DNA of 64,000 bases from Solen grandis (Eukaryota; Mollusca; Bivalvia; Adapedonta; Solenidae). Under the pieces are notes generated by a model. That model made no database searches and was not told the origin of the DNA. It was given only the letters and a program-made list of their open reading frames with translations. Positions 35,605 through 49,100 of this stretch are shown piece by piece. The translations under genes and the position numbers were made by a program. The first letter of the stretch is position 1. Each line of letters starts with the position of its first letter. Location: assembly GCA_021229015.1 (NCBI GenBank), contig CM037792.1:3605136-3669135 (forward strand). Direction: 5' to 3'.

Positions 35605-35626
35605 CTCTCTCTCTCTCTCTCTCTCA
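35605..35626. repeat. (CT)n microsatellite
   Basis: About 22 bases of alternating TC just beyond the proposed end of the SLC37A3-like transcript. Confidence 0.85.
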
Positions 35627-35689
35627 ATGCTAAGCCTATGGTTAGATCAGTTACAGAGGTAGCATTACATATGACTTGGAAGACAAAGT

Positions 35690-35745
35690 CACTGAATGAC
35701 TGAAATACTTTTGATTGGACAGTAAACCAGTCAACACCCTAATGA
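35690..35745 (+). repeat. SINE 3' end fragment
   Basis: gaatgactgaaatacttttg and a following cagtaaacc resemble the 3' part of the SINE at 45970-46030 (atgactgaaatactgtcgaa, ggtaaact). Confidence 0.35.
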
Positions 35746-36606
35746 AATCCCAGTCTCATTCACACACCACCTTTCAAGAAAGCTACTTTGAGCCAGGTAG
35801 CGGTGATGGCATTCAGCCATGTAGCAGCACTGATTGTCAGGTGAGTAATCATGGAATAAAAGTTTAAAGTAGCTCTCTCACAGATGGTCATGGACTAAGA
35901 ATTTGATTTTGAACTATATGTGTGTATTATGTCAATCAATATCCATCTATAGATGCATTTTCAACCAAAGCAACAATCCATGGTTGTAAAAATTATGGGA
36001 AGTTTCCCTATCACAGGCAATACCGTCACAGACGGTATTGAAACTATATTTAGAATGATAAAACCTTTATTTAGATTCATTCACTTTTGGCAAATGCACA
36101 AACTTCATAGGCTAAATATGCCATGGTACCGCAAGCACCTGCTTCAGGGATATATTCTATAATTAACAGATTTTGTTGATGTTGTTTTTATGAAATAGTG
36201 TTTTTAAGTGCAAGGTGACCTACATTTTTCAGAGTTTATTTGTCAGCAAACAAAGACTATACCAAAATTAACAAGGGAGGGTAGATTTTTTTTTATTATT
36301 TATTTTGATCATCTGTGAACGAGCTGCTTTAAGGGTCTGGGAAGAAATGCATCTGGTTTAGAAAAATTGGATGTAAATTTGAGCCTTTCAAATATATCAA
36401 CAACAATAAAGTGAGAGAGCACATGCATGCATAAAGAAGAAGGAACAACTGATGATAACCTCTTAACTGTCGAGTTCTGCTGACACTTGTATTGAGATCA
36501 GAATCTATAATGATTTGCAGGAAAAACTGCTTATTTTCTGAATATCTTCAGCATTCCACTTAGATGTGAAATAATTAACAAAACAATACATGGCATAAGC
36601 TATATA

Positions 36607-37924
36607 CGAGGATGGTTCAATAAGTATTGCAACTTTGTAAAACACAACATAAACACAAGAGATTTTTTTATTTCATACCTTGGAAGTATTCACCCTTTAC
36701 CTTAATTTATGCAAAGTTTTAATCTTTTCATCCAATTATGAAAAGCGCCTTCATAGTCTTGTTTTGGTATAGTCTTGAGATACTGGAAAATGACTGACCC
36801 TTTAGCATTTCCCGTTGTGATATCTGTGACCCTCAAGGAATTTTTTGAGTTTTGGAAATAAAAAGAAGACGCATGGGGCGAGGTCGGGTGAGTAAGGAGA
36901 GTGTGGTAGAACAGAAGCACCCTTGGGTGTCACAACAACTGTGTCACTATAGATGACTTGTGAGCTGGAGAATTGTCATGCAGTAAGGCCATACCTGATA
37001 AACTAACAGCTGGGTGCCTCTTTTTTAACCTTTTCTCAAGCTTTTTAAGTTCAATATCACAATATATTTTGTCAATAACTGTCCAACCACGCTTATTCAC
37101 CACCTGAACGGTTTCTCCACTTTTGAAGAAAATGACGTAAATGACCTTCTTTACACTTCAAATTCTTTTAACTACAGAAGGTCTGCTTGCCCATTTGGTG
37201 GCCCATATTTTGCTACTGCACTTTCTGGTTGGCTGGAAATAATGTACCCATGTCTTGTCACAAGGTTAGAAAACTTTCTCTGTCTGAATTAAGGGTTAAG
37301 TTTCAACAATTTTCGAGCGGTTGAAACACCCTGCCTTTTTGGTTCTCAGTAAGCAGTAAGCAAATGGGGTATGCATCTGGCAGCAATACACCATACTCAG
37401 GATCTTTAAAGCTGATCCTGTTGAAATGCAGACCGCCTTATAGCTATCTGACCGGTAGTCCAGCGTGCAACCTTTTTCAGAATGCTTTTCACATTTTGTA
37501 TTATTTTAGGGAAAATTGCGCTGGCTTGCTTTGGTGCACTTTCAACTGACTCAATCCCACTTTTAAAGTGCTTAATTATACCATCTCGTGAATGTTGAAT
37601 ATGACACATAAGATGTCCATATGCAACACATAAGTCATCAAATATTGCTTTGGCAGGTTTCCCTAAGTTCAAACGAGTTTTTATATACCCTTTTATTTCT
37701 TTACTAATTTCTTTTGCCATGACATACACAGTGCCTAAGAGTGTACACACTTTAAATGAGTGTAAAATTAAAACATGTAGAGAGAAATATATTTCAAAGT
37801 ATGTTATACCAACTGTTGAGGTACTGCTGAACTGAAACATGATATGAAATGAATACTAGGGGGAAAGTGTGGAAATGGGGGATTTTGTGGCAAAAATTGC
37901 AACACTTATGTTGAACCATCCTCG
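36607..37924 (-). pseudogene. Decayed mariner-type transposon with TIRs
   Basis: 1318 bp flanked by TA. The left terminus CGAGGATGGTTCAATAAG pairs with the right terminus, whose complement reads CGAGGATGGTTCAACATAAG. On the minus strand the N-terminal HTH region is legible (IKTRLNLGKPAKAIFDDL, from about 37720). The second catalytic box LLHDNSPAHKS lies near 36990-36950. The SPDLAP box near 36890 is in another frame, followed by the C-terminal WMKRLKLCIN. Stops and frameshifts make it inactive. It occupies the space between the two host genes. Confidence 0.87.
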
Positions 37925-38387
37925 TAATCATAGAACATATTACAATGCAATATTAAATACAATTCAGTGTGTTTTGTTGTATTTGCCTATAGATATTTGG
38001 TATCTTATTTTTAATTCAAGTTGAAGTATATGCTGTTTGTCTGTAAATTCTCATAGATTCTGATCTCAACACAAGAGTCTGTAAAGATCTGAACCTTGTA
38101 ACACTGTCACTCAAAAATCTTGGTTTTCCAGTTGCTCTATCTCCTAAAGAATGTCCCAATAATTTCTTAAATGAAATTTAGTAATATAACAATATATAGT
38201 TCATACAGAAATAGCCATCCCAGGCATAAAATACTGCTTCAACCAAAGAACCATTGATCATGATTAATGTAAGTAGTAAGAATTTGTTCCCCAATCAAAA
38301 GAAAATATATAAGTTTAACTAGGGTCTCTTCAATACTATATATAGAGACCCTGGTTTAACTTAAACGATCAGCCATGAGTCATGGCG

Positions 38388-38642
38388 TTATTATTATTTT
38401 TTTTTTTTTTCAAATCTAGAATAATGTTCTTTGAACACTGGACAACAATGAATGAATAGCTTTCCCGAGTAATTATTGATTTTAAAATAAATATAAACTT
38501 ATGCTCCTTTTCGGTATTCTTTTTAATTTCCATTAATTTTGACCCTTTAGCGTTATTTAACTTTAATCAGTCGGGTGTCTGATAGACGCTCTTTATTAAG
38601 CAATGCGTAAAACGTTTCATCAACTTGGTTCATTTGTTTACA
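38388..38642 (+). promoter_or_regulatory. Probable HAUS7 promoter / 5' UTR region
   Basis: The 255 bases before the start codon are free of recognised repeats except a T13 run at 38398-38410. No TATA box or initiator could be assigned confidently; the location is inferred only from the start codon. Confidence 0.35.
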
Positions 38643-38687
38643 ATGGCGGTTCCTTCAAAAGCGAAATCTTTTAAAAGGAAATTGGAT
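38643..38687 (+). CDS. HAUS7: HAUS7 exon 1 with start codon
   Basis: Fifteen codons, basic (MAVPSKAKSFKRKLD), with donor GAT|gtaagt. The next exon begins QLGCPY in the same phase. This is the only ATG that opens into the conserved reading. Confidence 0.87.
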
Positions 38688-40125
38688 GTAAGTCACCCAT
38701 AGAATAGTTTTATATGTCCCCTATTTGGTTCAAGAAAAACATAATGATTCAATCTATCCCAACGTCATGCTAAACATGACCTGTGATATACATGATTTTC
38801 TGATGAAAGTTGTGAGATGCCTCAAGTCTCGACTTGTTTATAAAATAAACATGATAAATATATAAAATATAAATAAAGCACATTTCAGCTTCATGAATAA
38901 TTAGGCTCTTGCAAGTATAAAAAATTATGATTTATGAAAGAAAGACGTTTGTGAGTCTTTTGTGAGTATTTCAAGACTTCTTTCAAACGTTCAGCTGATT
39001 CGGCCCAAACATCCTCGTTCAATATCCTGTGGGGACCTTTTTATCGTGTGTCTTGGTCTTTCATCAGCTAAAATAATATTTTATATCAAGGAAGAGTATA
39101 TGATACTTTAATATATAGATTATTCAGTGTAAGAAAGTGCAGAAAATATTGATTGAACCCATTACAAATGCCCTTAAATGACATAGCGGTGCTGTCATAT
39201 TTATCATATATTTTGTCTCAAAGTACCCAATTTCGTTGTACAGCATATTTCTTTCTTGAAAGTAATGGCAAAACATTTTTTTATGTAAAAATTCTATCAA
39301 CATTACCTTTCCTCTGCCAAATAATGGATGCTTTCAAAGTTTTGGTTCTTTATTTTGATTTTCTTGGGTCTTTTTCAAGGTAGGGGTAGCAAACTGGTAA
39401 ATTCATATTGTATTTACAAAATATTAAACAATAATTCTGGTTAGTCATGGCACACCAACCAAAGTTTACAAATCTGATATATGTTGTGATCAGACTTGTA
39501 GTGCAAGTTTTAGCTATTTTAGGCCCTAAAAAATGTCTGATATTGGATTACCATGATAATATGTACCCCCCCTTTTATATCATTCATTTCACAGCAACTT
39601 GGCTGCCCATACACAGAAGAAGTTGATGATTCTTGGATTACAGAACTTATTTTCAAACCAGGAGAAGCAAGGATAAGATTGCTGCAATGGTTATTCTCAA
39701 AGTAAGATATATTTTTTAATCACCTGTATCCATATAGGAGCTTGGATTTATGTCCCAAGCGGGATATTTTTTTAACTCTGGATCACCAGTTAGCAAGTCT
39801 GATTCTTTACTTTTTTTCTTTTTTTTTCCATGGTAGTAAAGTACAACTGCCATTTTATACCACCACAGGCATCACTACATTCATTTTTATTGATTAACTT
39901 TCATAAGTAAATCAAAATTGGTGTCTTAGTTAACATAACTCTTTAACTGTGGATATTTTGTCTGAGAAAAAGTTGCAATAGTTTTGCAGTCAGACTTCTC
40001 AAAAAGACCCAAGTAAGGGGCTTTATTTGCAAATTAGGTGGTGAATAGGAGTTAATGTGTTAAAGGTCCCAAGTGTTCTTTATCTTCGCATAAAAAATAT
40101 TCCTTTACCTTGCAGCTATTCATAC

Positions 40126-40177
<52 letters not shown>

Positions 40178-43100
40178 CCTACACTGCATTTAAATTACTA
40201 TTGATTTCTATATTATAAGAAAGAAAAAAAAAGGGAAAAAATTTGAATCTGAAACAATAAAAAATAAGCTTAATCTAGTAATTTCTTTAAAACAAGTACA
40301 TTGTATGTTGATAACTACATGGTCATGAATCTAGATATTGGTCACCATATCAAATCCTTTGTGACCTATAAAGTGCTATTGAGGCTGATGGTATTCATGT
40401 GAGCAATCTAGAACCTCTGTAGATAATGGAGAAGAAGGCATATAAGCTTAATTTGTTCTTTTTTTTTAATGGGTTATATTTCTGTAAACGTCATTTTTCT
40501 AAGGAGTGTCATATAACTTTTCAATCATATTTTACTTGACACCTTGTTAAAATAGCCAAAGTGCACCTGAAGGCAGCGATATGGCCATTTCCTGGCTGGT
40601 TTTAAGATCACTGAACACTTATAAATAAGTAGATATGCATTACTTGTGAAATATTAAAGGAGTTCTTATTATTTTTAAAACATTTTTGTTGACTAAAATG
40701 TTAGCTAAATACCAGCATTTTCCGTTGGAGAATATATTCATATTTTCTCATGAAAGTCAGAAAATATTGGTTAAAATTAAAAAAGCAAAAAAAAAAACCC
40801 AAATGAACAGGACTAACCGCTTCTTCAAGATTAAAAAAAAAATCAGCATAATACACTAACATATATTCCAATTAAAACTTTCTCTAAAGAGTGAGACGGT
40901 GAATTATGCATTTTATTCTGCTTTAATAATTATCTTCAAATGTACCAAACTTTGATAATTTTACATGCATCATTTTCCAATTCAAGCTTGTTAGGCAAAA
41001 TGTTTATGCCCGCCACCTGCATTACAGGGTATGTAGGTTTTTAGTCTGTCCATCCATCCATCACACCTCATGTTTACCTTTGCATTTAAGCTTTTTTTTC
41101 TATGAAGGTGACTTTACATCATCATGAAACTTGATACAAATGTACATCAAGATATAAACTTTAAAAAAATGCAAACAAATATTTGGTTATGATCAATGTA
41201 TGCCAGCAGGGCATCAGTGTTGCAGAAACACATTTTCTTGGTTACATGTAATTGTAATTAAAAAAAAAGCATACTATTGTTTTACAGGTTTGATTCTCGA
41301 CTAAATGACATCTTGGATCCACAGTATGCATCTGTTGAATCAAAAATGGACTCCCGGATACAGAGTAAGTCCTAAAGAAATTTCAGCTATTCTGTGTTTG
41401 CATTGCCTCAGACTTTTTCTAATTCCCTGTGACATAGTGAAATTGTAAAAGTTAGATCCCATTAAAAAAAAAGAACAATGAAAATAACTTTTTCACTCAT
41501 TATAATGCACTGTCCTTTTCTTGACAGGACTGCTGTATGTTGCCTCCAACCTGGGTCTCTGTAGATATGATGATGTGGACCTCATCAGAGTAAGGACAAT
41601 TGTACTTTCTTTTAACATTTACCGTGAATATTATTCTTGTTCATGGCATAGATAGACATATGATATTTAAATAGATTTGTTTTTATCTACATATTTTTAA
41701 CCGTTTTTAGCTCACCTGAGCACAACGTGCTCATGGTGAGCTATTGTGATCGCCTTTTGTCCGTCGTCCGTCGTCCGTGCGTGCGTGCGTGCGTCCGTCG
41801 TCAACAATTTGCTTTAAACAACATCTCCTCATGAACCGCTGAAGGGATTTTGACCAAACTTCACAGGAATCATCCTTATGATGCCCTCTATCAAAGTTGT
41901 ACAAATTATTCAGATTGGTTAAAAAAGTAGGTCACAGGAGCTAAAAATAGATTTTAAAAATGCAAACTTTGAAAATCTTCTTCTGCAAAACTGCAAGGCC
42001 TAGAGCTTAGATATTTGGTATGTAGCATCATCTTATGGGCCATTACCAAGATTGTACAAATCATAGCCCTATGGTGATAAATGACCCCGCACCAGGGGTC
42101 ACTTGTTTTACATAGAGTTATATAGGAAAATGTTTAAAAATCTTCTTCTATGAATCCATAAGGCCTAGAGATTAGATATTTGGTATGAAGCATCATCTTA
42201 TGGTTCATTACCAAGATTGTACAAATCATGACCCTATGGTGATAAATGACCCCGCACCATGGGCACTTGTTTTACATAGAGTTATATAGAAAAAACTTTA
42301 AAAATCTTCTTCTATGAATCCATTAGGCCTAGAGCTTAGATATTTGGTATGAAGCATCATCTTATGGGCCATTACCAAGATTGTACAAATCATAGCCCTA
42401 CGATGATAAATGACCCCGCACCAGGGGTCACTTGTTTTACATAGAGTTATATAGGAAAATCTTTAAAAATCTTCTTCTATGAATCCATTAGGCCTAGAGA
42501 TTAGATATTTGGTATGTAGCATCATCTTATGGTTCATTACCAAGATTGTACAAATCATAGCCCTATGGTGATAAATGACCCCGCACCAGGGGTCACTTGT
42601 TTTACATAGAGTTATATAGGAAAATCTTTAAAAATCTTCTTCTATGAATCCATAAGGCCTAGAGATTAGATATTTGGTATGAAGCATCATCTTATGGTTT
42701 ATTACCAAGATTGTACAAATCATGACCCTATGGTGATAAATGCCCCCGCACCAGGGGTCACTTGTTTAACATAGAGTTATATAGGAAAATCTTTAAAAAT
42801 CTTCTTCTATGAATCCATTAGGCCTAGAGCTTAGATATTTGGTATGTAGCATCATCTAATGGTTCATTATCAAGATTTTCAAAATGGTGGCCCTTTGGAG
42901 ATAAATGACCCCGCACTAAGTTTCTCCTCTGAAACCATAAGGCCCAGTGCTTATATATTTGGTGTGTAGTATTGTCAGGGCTAAAATGTTTAAGATTGAG
43001 TTATATCAGAATTCTTGTCTGTTTAAAAACCTTGTAATCAGTTGTAGCAATGGTACTCAGGTGAGCGATCCAGGGCCATCATGGCCCTCTTGTTTTTAGC

Positions 43101-46100
43101 TCACCTGAGCACAAAGTGCTCAAGGTGAGCTTTTGTGATCGCCCTTCGTCCGGCGTCGTCCGTCGTGCGTCGTCCGTCGTCAACAATTTGCTTTAAACGA
43201 CATCTCCTCTGAAACCGCTTGACAGAATTAAATGAAACTTGGCAGGAATGTTCCTTGGGTGAGGCTCTACAAAAGTTGCTAAAATAAAGTTGATCCATGA
43301 AGAACTCTGGTTGCCATGGCAACAAAAAGAAAAATAATTTGAAAACTTTAAAAATCATCTCCTTCAAAACTACTGGCCAGATTTCAAAATAATTTGTTAC
43401 AGATGTTCCTTGGGTCAACCTCTACCAAAGTTGCTAAAATTATTCCAATCCGTAAAAAAACATGGCCGCCAGGGGCGGGGCTTATTTGCCTTATATGTAT
43501 ATAGAGAAACCTTTAAACAACATCTCCTCTGAAACCACTGGACAGAATTTGATTAAACTTGGCAGGGATGATCCTTGGGTCAACCTTCACAAAAGTTGCT
43601 AAAATAAAATTGATCCATGAAGAACTCTGGTTGCCATGGCAACAAAAAGAAAAATAATTTGAAAACTTTAAAAATCATCTCCTTCAAAACTACTGGCCAG
43701 ATTTCAAAATAAATTTGGTACAGATGTTCCTTGGGTCAACCTCTACCAAAGTTGCTAAAATTATTCCAATCCGTAAAAAAACATGGCCGCCAGGGGCGGG
43801 GCTTATTTGCCTTATATGTATATAGAGAAACATTTAAACAACATCTCCTCTGAAACCACTGGACAGAATTTGATTAAACTTGGCAGGGATGATCCTTGGG
43901 TCAACCTTCACAAAAGTTCCTAAAATAAACTTGATCCATGTAGAACTCTGGTTGCCATGGCAGCAAAAAGAAAAAAAAATGAAAACTTTAAAAATCATCT
44001 CCTTCAAAACTACTGGCCAGATTTCAAAATAATTTGGTACAGATGTTCCTTGGGTCAACCTCTACCAAAGTTGCTAAAATTATTCCGATCCGTAAAAAAA
44101 CATGGCCGCCAAGGGCGGGGCTTATTTGCCTTATATGTATATAGAGAAACCTTTAAACAACATCTCCTCTGAAACCACTGGACAGAATTTGATTAAACTT
44201 GGCAGGGATGATCCTTGGGTCAACCTTCACAAAAGTTGCTAAAAAAAAGTTGATCCATGTAGAACTCTGGTTGCCATGGCAACAAAAAGAAGAAAAAAAT
44301 GAAAACTTTAAAAATCATCTCCTTCAAAACTACTGGCCAGATTTTAAAATAAATTGGTACAGACGGTTCTTGGGTCAACCTCTACCAAAGTTGCTAAAAT
44401 TATTCCAATCCGTAAAAAAACATGGCCGCCAGGGGCGGGGCTTATTTGCCTTATATGTATATAGAGAAACCTTTAAACAACATCTCCTCTGAAACCACTG
44501 GACAGAATTTGATTAAACTTGGCAGGGATGATCCTTGGGTCATCCTTCACAAAAGTTGCTAAAATAAAGTTGATTCATTTAGAACTCTGGTTGCCATGGC
44601 AACAAAAAGAAAAAAAATATGAAAACTTTAAAAATCATCTTCTTCAAAACTACTGGCCAGATTTTAAAATAAATTGGTACAGATGTTCCTTGGGTCAGCC
44701 TCTACCAAAGTTGCTAAAAAAAATTTCGATCCGTAAAAAACATGGCCGCCAGGGGCGGGGCTTATTTGCCTTATATGTATATAGGGAAAACTTTAATCAA
44801 CATTTCCTCTGAAACCACTGGACTGAATTTGATTAAACTTGACAGGAATGATCCTTGGGTCAACCTTCACAAAAGTTCCTAAAATAAACTTGATCCATAT
44901 AGAACTCTGGTTGCCATGGCTACAAAAAGAAAAAAAATATGAAAACTTTAAAAATCATCTTCTTCAAAACTACTGGCCTTGGGTCAACCTATTTATCTCA
45001 GGTGAGCGATTTAGGGCCATCATGGGCCTCTTGTTTGTTGTTGTTGTTGCTGTTTTACTGTGACAAAGTGATTAGAGTCCCACCTGTAACCTGGAAGCCA
45101 TGGGTTCATATCATGGCTACAACATACCAAAGTCATCAAGATGATACGGGTATTTCCTGGACTTGGTGCTCTGCACATAAGGGTAGTTCTATGACTGGTT
45201 TGCCCTGTGTAAGGGTGTGCCACTTGTCTACAGCATGATAACGCTTTACTATACAAATGTGTCTGTCTCAAGCTGGCAAAAAGTCAGCCCCCCAACCCAA
45301 CCCCTACAGCAAAAAAGTCAGTTGTAGAACCGAAAGTGAACAGATTCTATTTAATATTAATCAGCATGTAATGCTTTTGTTAAAAGATTTATACTTTTTT
45401 TTAGCTTGTTTGTTTTTTGAAGAAAACAATACAAGCTATTGTCGTAACTCCAGGGTCCGTGTTTTCGTCGTTGTCTTCATCTGGAATTTCTGTACCTTTC
45501 AATATACAACTTTCATTTTTGTTATGCATATTCATCTTGACAAGACCTATCCAGACATATGCAAATATTTCACCTATTGACCATGACCTTTGACCTATTT
45601 TTGCTGTAACTTTTGAAAACTTTAAAAAGCCTGTCATATCAGAACCTTAATTCCCTGGGCAACCTTTTAATTTTTTGGTTTTTTTTTTTTTTTTTTAAAA
45701 AAAACATTTATGTATTATTTACACCTTTTTTCGGTATGCATATTCAATGGCAATTCAGATATATCTCAATATTTCATCTGGGGGCCTCTGTGGCTGAGAG
45801 GGTAAAGTCGCTGACGTTAACACTCACTCAGCTCCTCACCATGTGGGTTTCGAATTCCGGCAGGGTTATTCAGATTTTCAAATGAGGAAGCCTTCCAGCT
45901 GGCTTGCGGTAGGTCGGTGGTTCTACCCGGATGCCTCTGTGCATTTGGGGTCTTCCTCCACTTGTTATTAGCCGGAAGTCGCTTTATGACTGAAATACTG
46001 TCGAAGCGATGGTAAACTCAAATAGTCAGTCAATATTTGACCTTTTTGACCTTATTTTGCCATAACTTTGGACATGTTTTAAAATTGTATTTCTCTGTCA

Positions 46101-49100
46101 TTTTTCAATAATTTTTTTAAACTTTTTATTCTGATTCAGGTGTGATATTGGTCATGATCACTAGACAGATAAAAAAAGTTAGAGCATTTTTGAAAAATAA
46201 TTGTTATCAAATTTTACAGTTTTGTGTTGATTATGATCTGAACTCTATTAGTCTACAAATTTTACATCTTTGTGTTGTATACATTCTATTCCATGCGTAG
46301 GTCAAGGTCATCCTTCAAGGTAAAATTTACAGGTTATGGTACTTCATCTTTGCATGTAAAGGCATACAGTTTTAGATGTGATTTTCAAAGTTAATCTTTT
46401 TAAATGTTTAACGAAAATATTTAACGTTGGCAAAAACAGACAAGCGTCGGCAGCCGCATGCAGTCCTCTTGTTTCTCAAGCACAATGATTTTTTTTTATC
46501 TGTTATTTTTTAAACACCCTCCCACCATTTAATAGAATTGAGGACTTTGTAGGAATCATGCTCATCATGTACTCTTAAAAAGGCTGTGCATGCATTTATG
46601 TTCTGCAGGGAGTGGTACCAGCCAGTCGACAGTGTGCCTTCATGGATCACCTGATAGACCTGGTCTGTATAGCTGATGCAGCAGAGGATCCGCAGAATAA
46701 ACTGCTGAAAGAACCTGGCCTTGTTTGGTATAACAATAATTATTTTGTTTTCTGCAAAATGGATTATTATTATAATACCCCCATTAATTGTTTGCTTGTT
46801 TCTATTTATTTTTCAACATTACTGAAACAGATGTTAAGTCTTATGTTGTAGGAGAAGGAACTGTTGGTTGTATTTATGTCAAAACATATTTATCTGATTT
46901 CCTTTTCACTTTAATACATTAAGTTTTGATAAAAGACACTTTACCTAGACTAAAGTTTTTACAATGATTAGACAGAATGCTATATAACTTATAAAAATAT
47001 TCTCGTTGGTGCTAATAGTGGCATTCGCATGACCTTTGATGTGAGAGAAAACCTGCTTACCTGGAGATCAACATTGTGTTCCATTTTAACAACATTTTTC
47101 CCTTCCACATACATAGTTGGACTGATTGATGAGAAAACCCAAGTTGTCCTGATAAATAGCTAGTATATTAACTATGGCAGTGACTGGACACCATCATCTA
47201 GATGTTAGAGCATCTAACTCAAGATTGTCAATCATTGTCTGCTACAATTCAGTCACAGCCTCTGATTCTTGTTAAGACCCCTGCTTGATGGTCACCGTAA
47301 TGATGAAGTTGTAGGTTAGAAAAGTATGTTCCCAAGATTAAGTGGAATAGTGATTTATTCATGTGAATTCATTTGCTGCAGACCTCATAATACATGTATT
47401 TTCTATGTTTTGATTAATATCTTGTTTTCCTAATTAAGCATTAAAACTTGCAACCTCTCTCTGTAGCTAACACAAAGCGGTTACTCTTTTTACCGGAATC
47501 CCCCTATTTACCGGAATCTACCGGAATCCACTTAGATTTTACCGGAATCCACCTTATTTTCATGTCAAATAAAGCATATTTTGACTTACGTTATTGGAAG
47601 TACCTAAGAAAATGTGATCACATGAAAGCCAATTGCATTTAGCATTTTTGTTCTTTTCCTAACGGACATTTCATGTATTTGACTTACCGGTACCAACTAA
47701 GTGGATTCCGGCATGAAGTCATCCTCGTGGTTTTGAATGACTATTTCATCTGATCTTCGTAATAATACTAATAAAAATTGTCATATCCTTTTCATCTTTT
47801 AGTTTTCAGTGGTTGGTACGTAGAGCTTTATAAAAGTTAAGTAAACTGAACATGGTCGATTTATTAAGTGGAATATGCGGCATCAACATAGAATCACGTC
47901 TCACGAAATAGACAGCGTGAGTTTGAGTACGAGGCTCTATCGCTGACAATATTGGTCTGACTATTTCTTAAATTGCAATTAAATTTTAAACAAAATTATG
48001 AATTTGAAGAGTGCTTAACTATGACACTTATAAAGGTCATTTTATTCCTAACCAAAATATACTTTCAATGTATAAATAATGTACATCCCTAATCGTCTTT
48101 TCAGTCACCGCCACCTTTTTATTTTAAATCAGATTACACAATCAAAATTTACAGGTTGCAGAACAGAACAGAACAGAACATAATTTTATTTTGACGTTAA
48201 ACATACAAGTTCATAGTCAATATAAGTAATGATAAAGACATGCTATAGAGATGACAGGTCAGCATTCAATACATAAAAAAACAACAAAAAAAACAACATA
48301 AATGAAATGAAAATACAACAATACAAGTGTATACACATACTAATAATACTATTAATGAGAGTGGTTAAAATCTGGTAACGGAGCCTGGAATTGTTTACTG
48401 TACTGTAGAATAATATGTTCTCCTTAACTTAAATGCATTTTTATAGTAGCTTGATAGTCGTATTAGTAATTTCTTCTTATTTGTATTAAGTAATTCTATA
48501 AATTTCCACATACTTGGACGATTGACATAATAATTTGGAATGTAGAGCTAAAAGAATACCTAGCGACTATGCGGTCTTTGATTACCGCCAATTAACAACG
48601 AAGAATTTAACGCGAGTAATGAGTGTGTGATTTCTAAATTAAAGAATAAATTAAGAAAGATTAACACGTAATTAAGAGGCGTTTTAACAAGTTCTTGTTA
48701 AAACACGCACACGCTTATTGAAAAAAAAAAGTTTGCACATAAGGTGTTATGCCGACTTATATTGTCTAACAGCATTGGGGTAAAGAAACGTAATTATGCG
48801 GTTCTTTTTATGTTAAACCGATTTAATCAAACTGTTTCTTGACGGCTAACAAGTTAGCACCTGCTGTGACACACACACTTAGCAAGTTCTCCGCGGGGTG
48901 CAATTAAAATCCGCTACCAAATAATACCTTAACAATGACCGTAGGAGGTTAGTAGTTTATACAATTCATACGTATGCTGTGATAACAATAGATACTTTCA
49001 TTTTTTCGTCGTTTTTGAATTATAGACTTATAGTAAATAAAAAATATGTATGGACAGAAAGATAAATGTTAATGCATGGATATTTATTCCTCAACAACAT

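Noticed and set aside
43834..45063. Series of frames about 97 codons long on the plus strand and related frames on the minus strand
   Set aside because: They recur every 320 bp with the tandem array of element A7 and have no similarity to a protein family.
45791..45858. Possible functional tRNA gene
   Set aside because: A and B boxes are present but no acceptor stem or cloverleaf can be formed, and the unit recurs with a SINE body.
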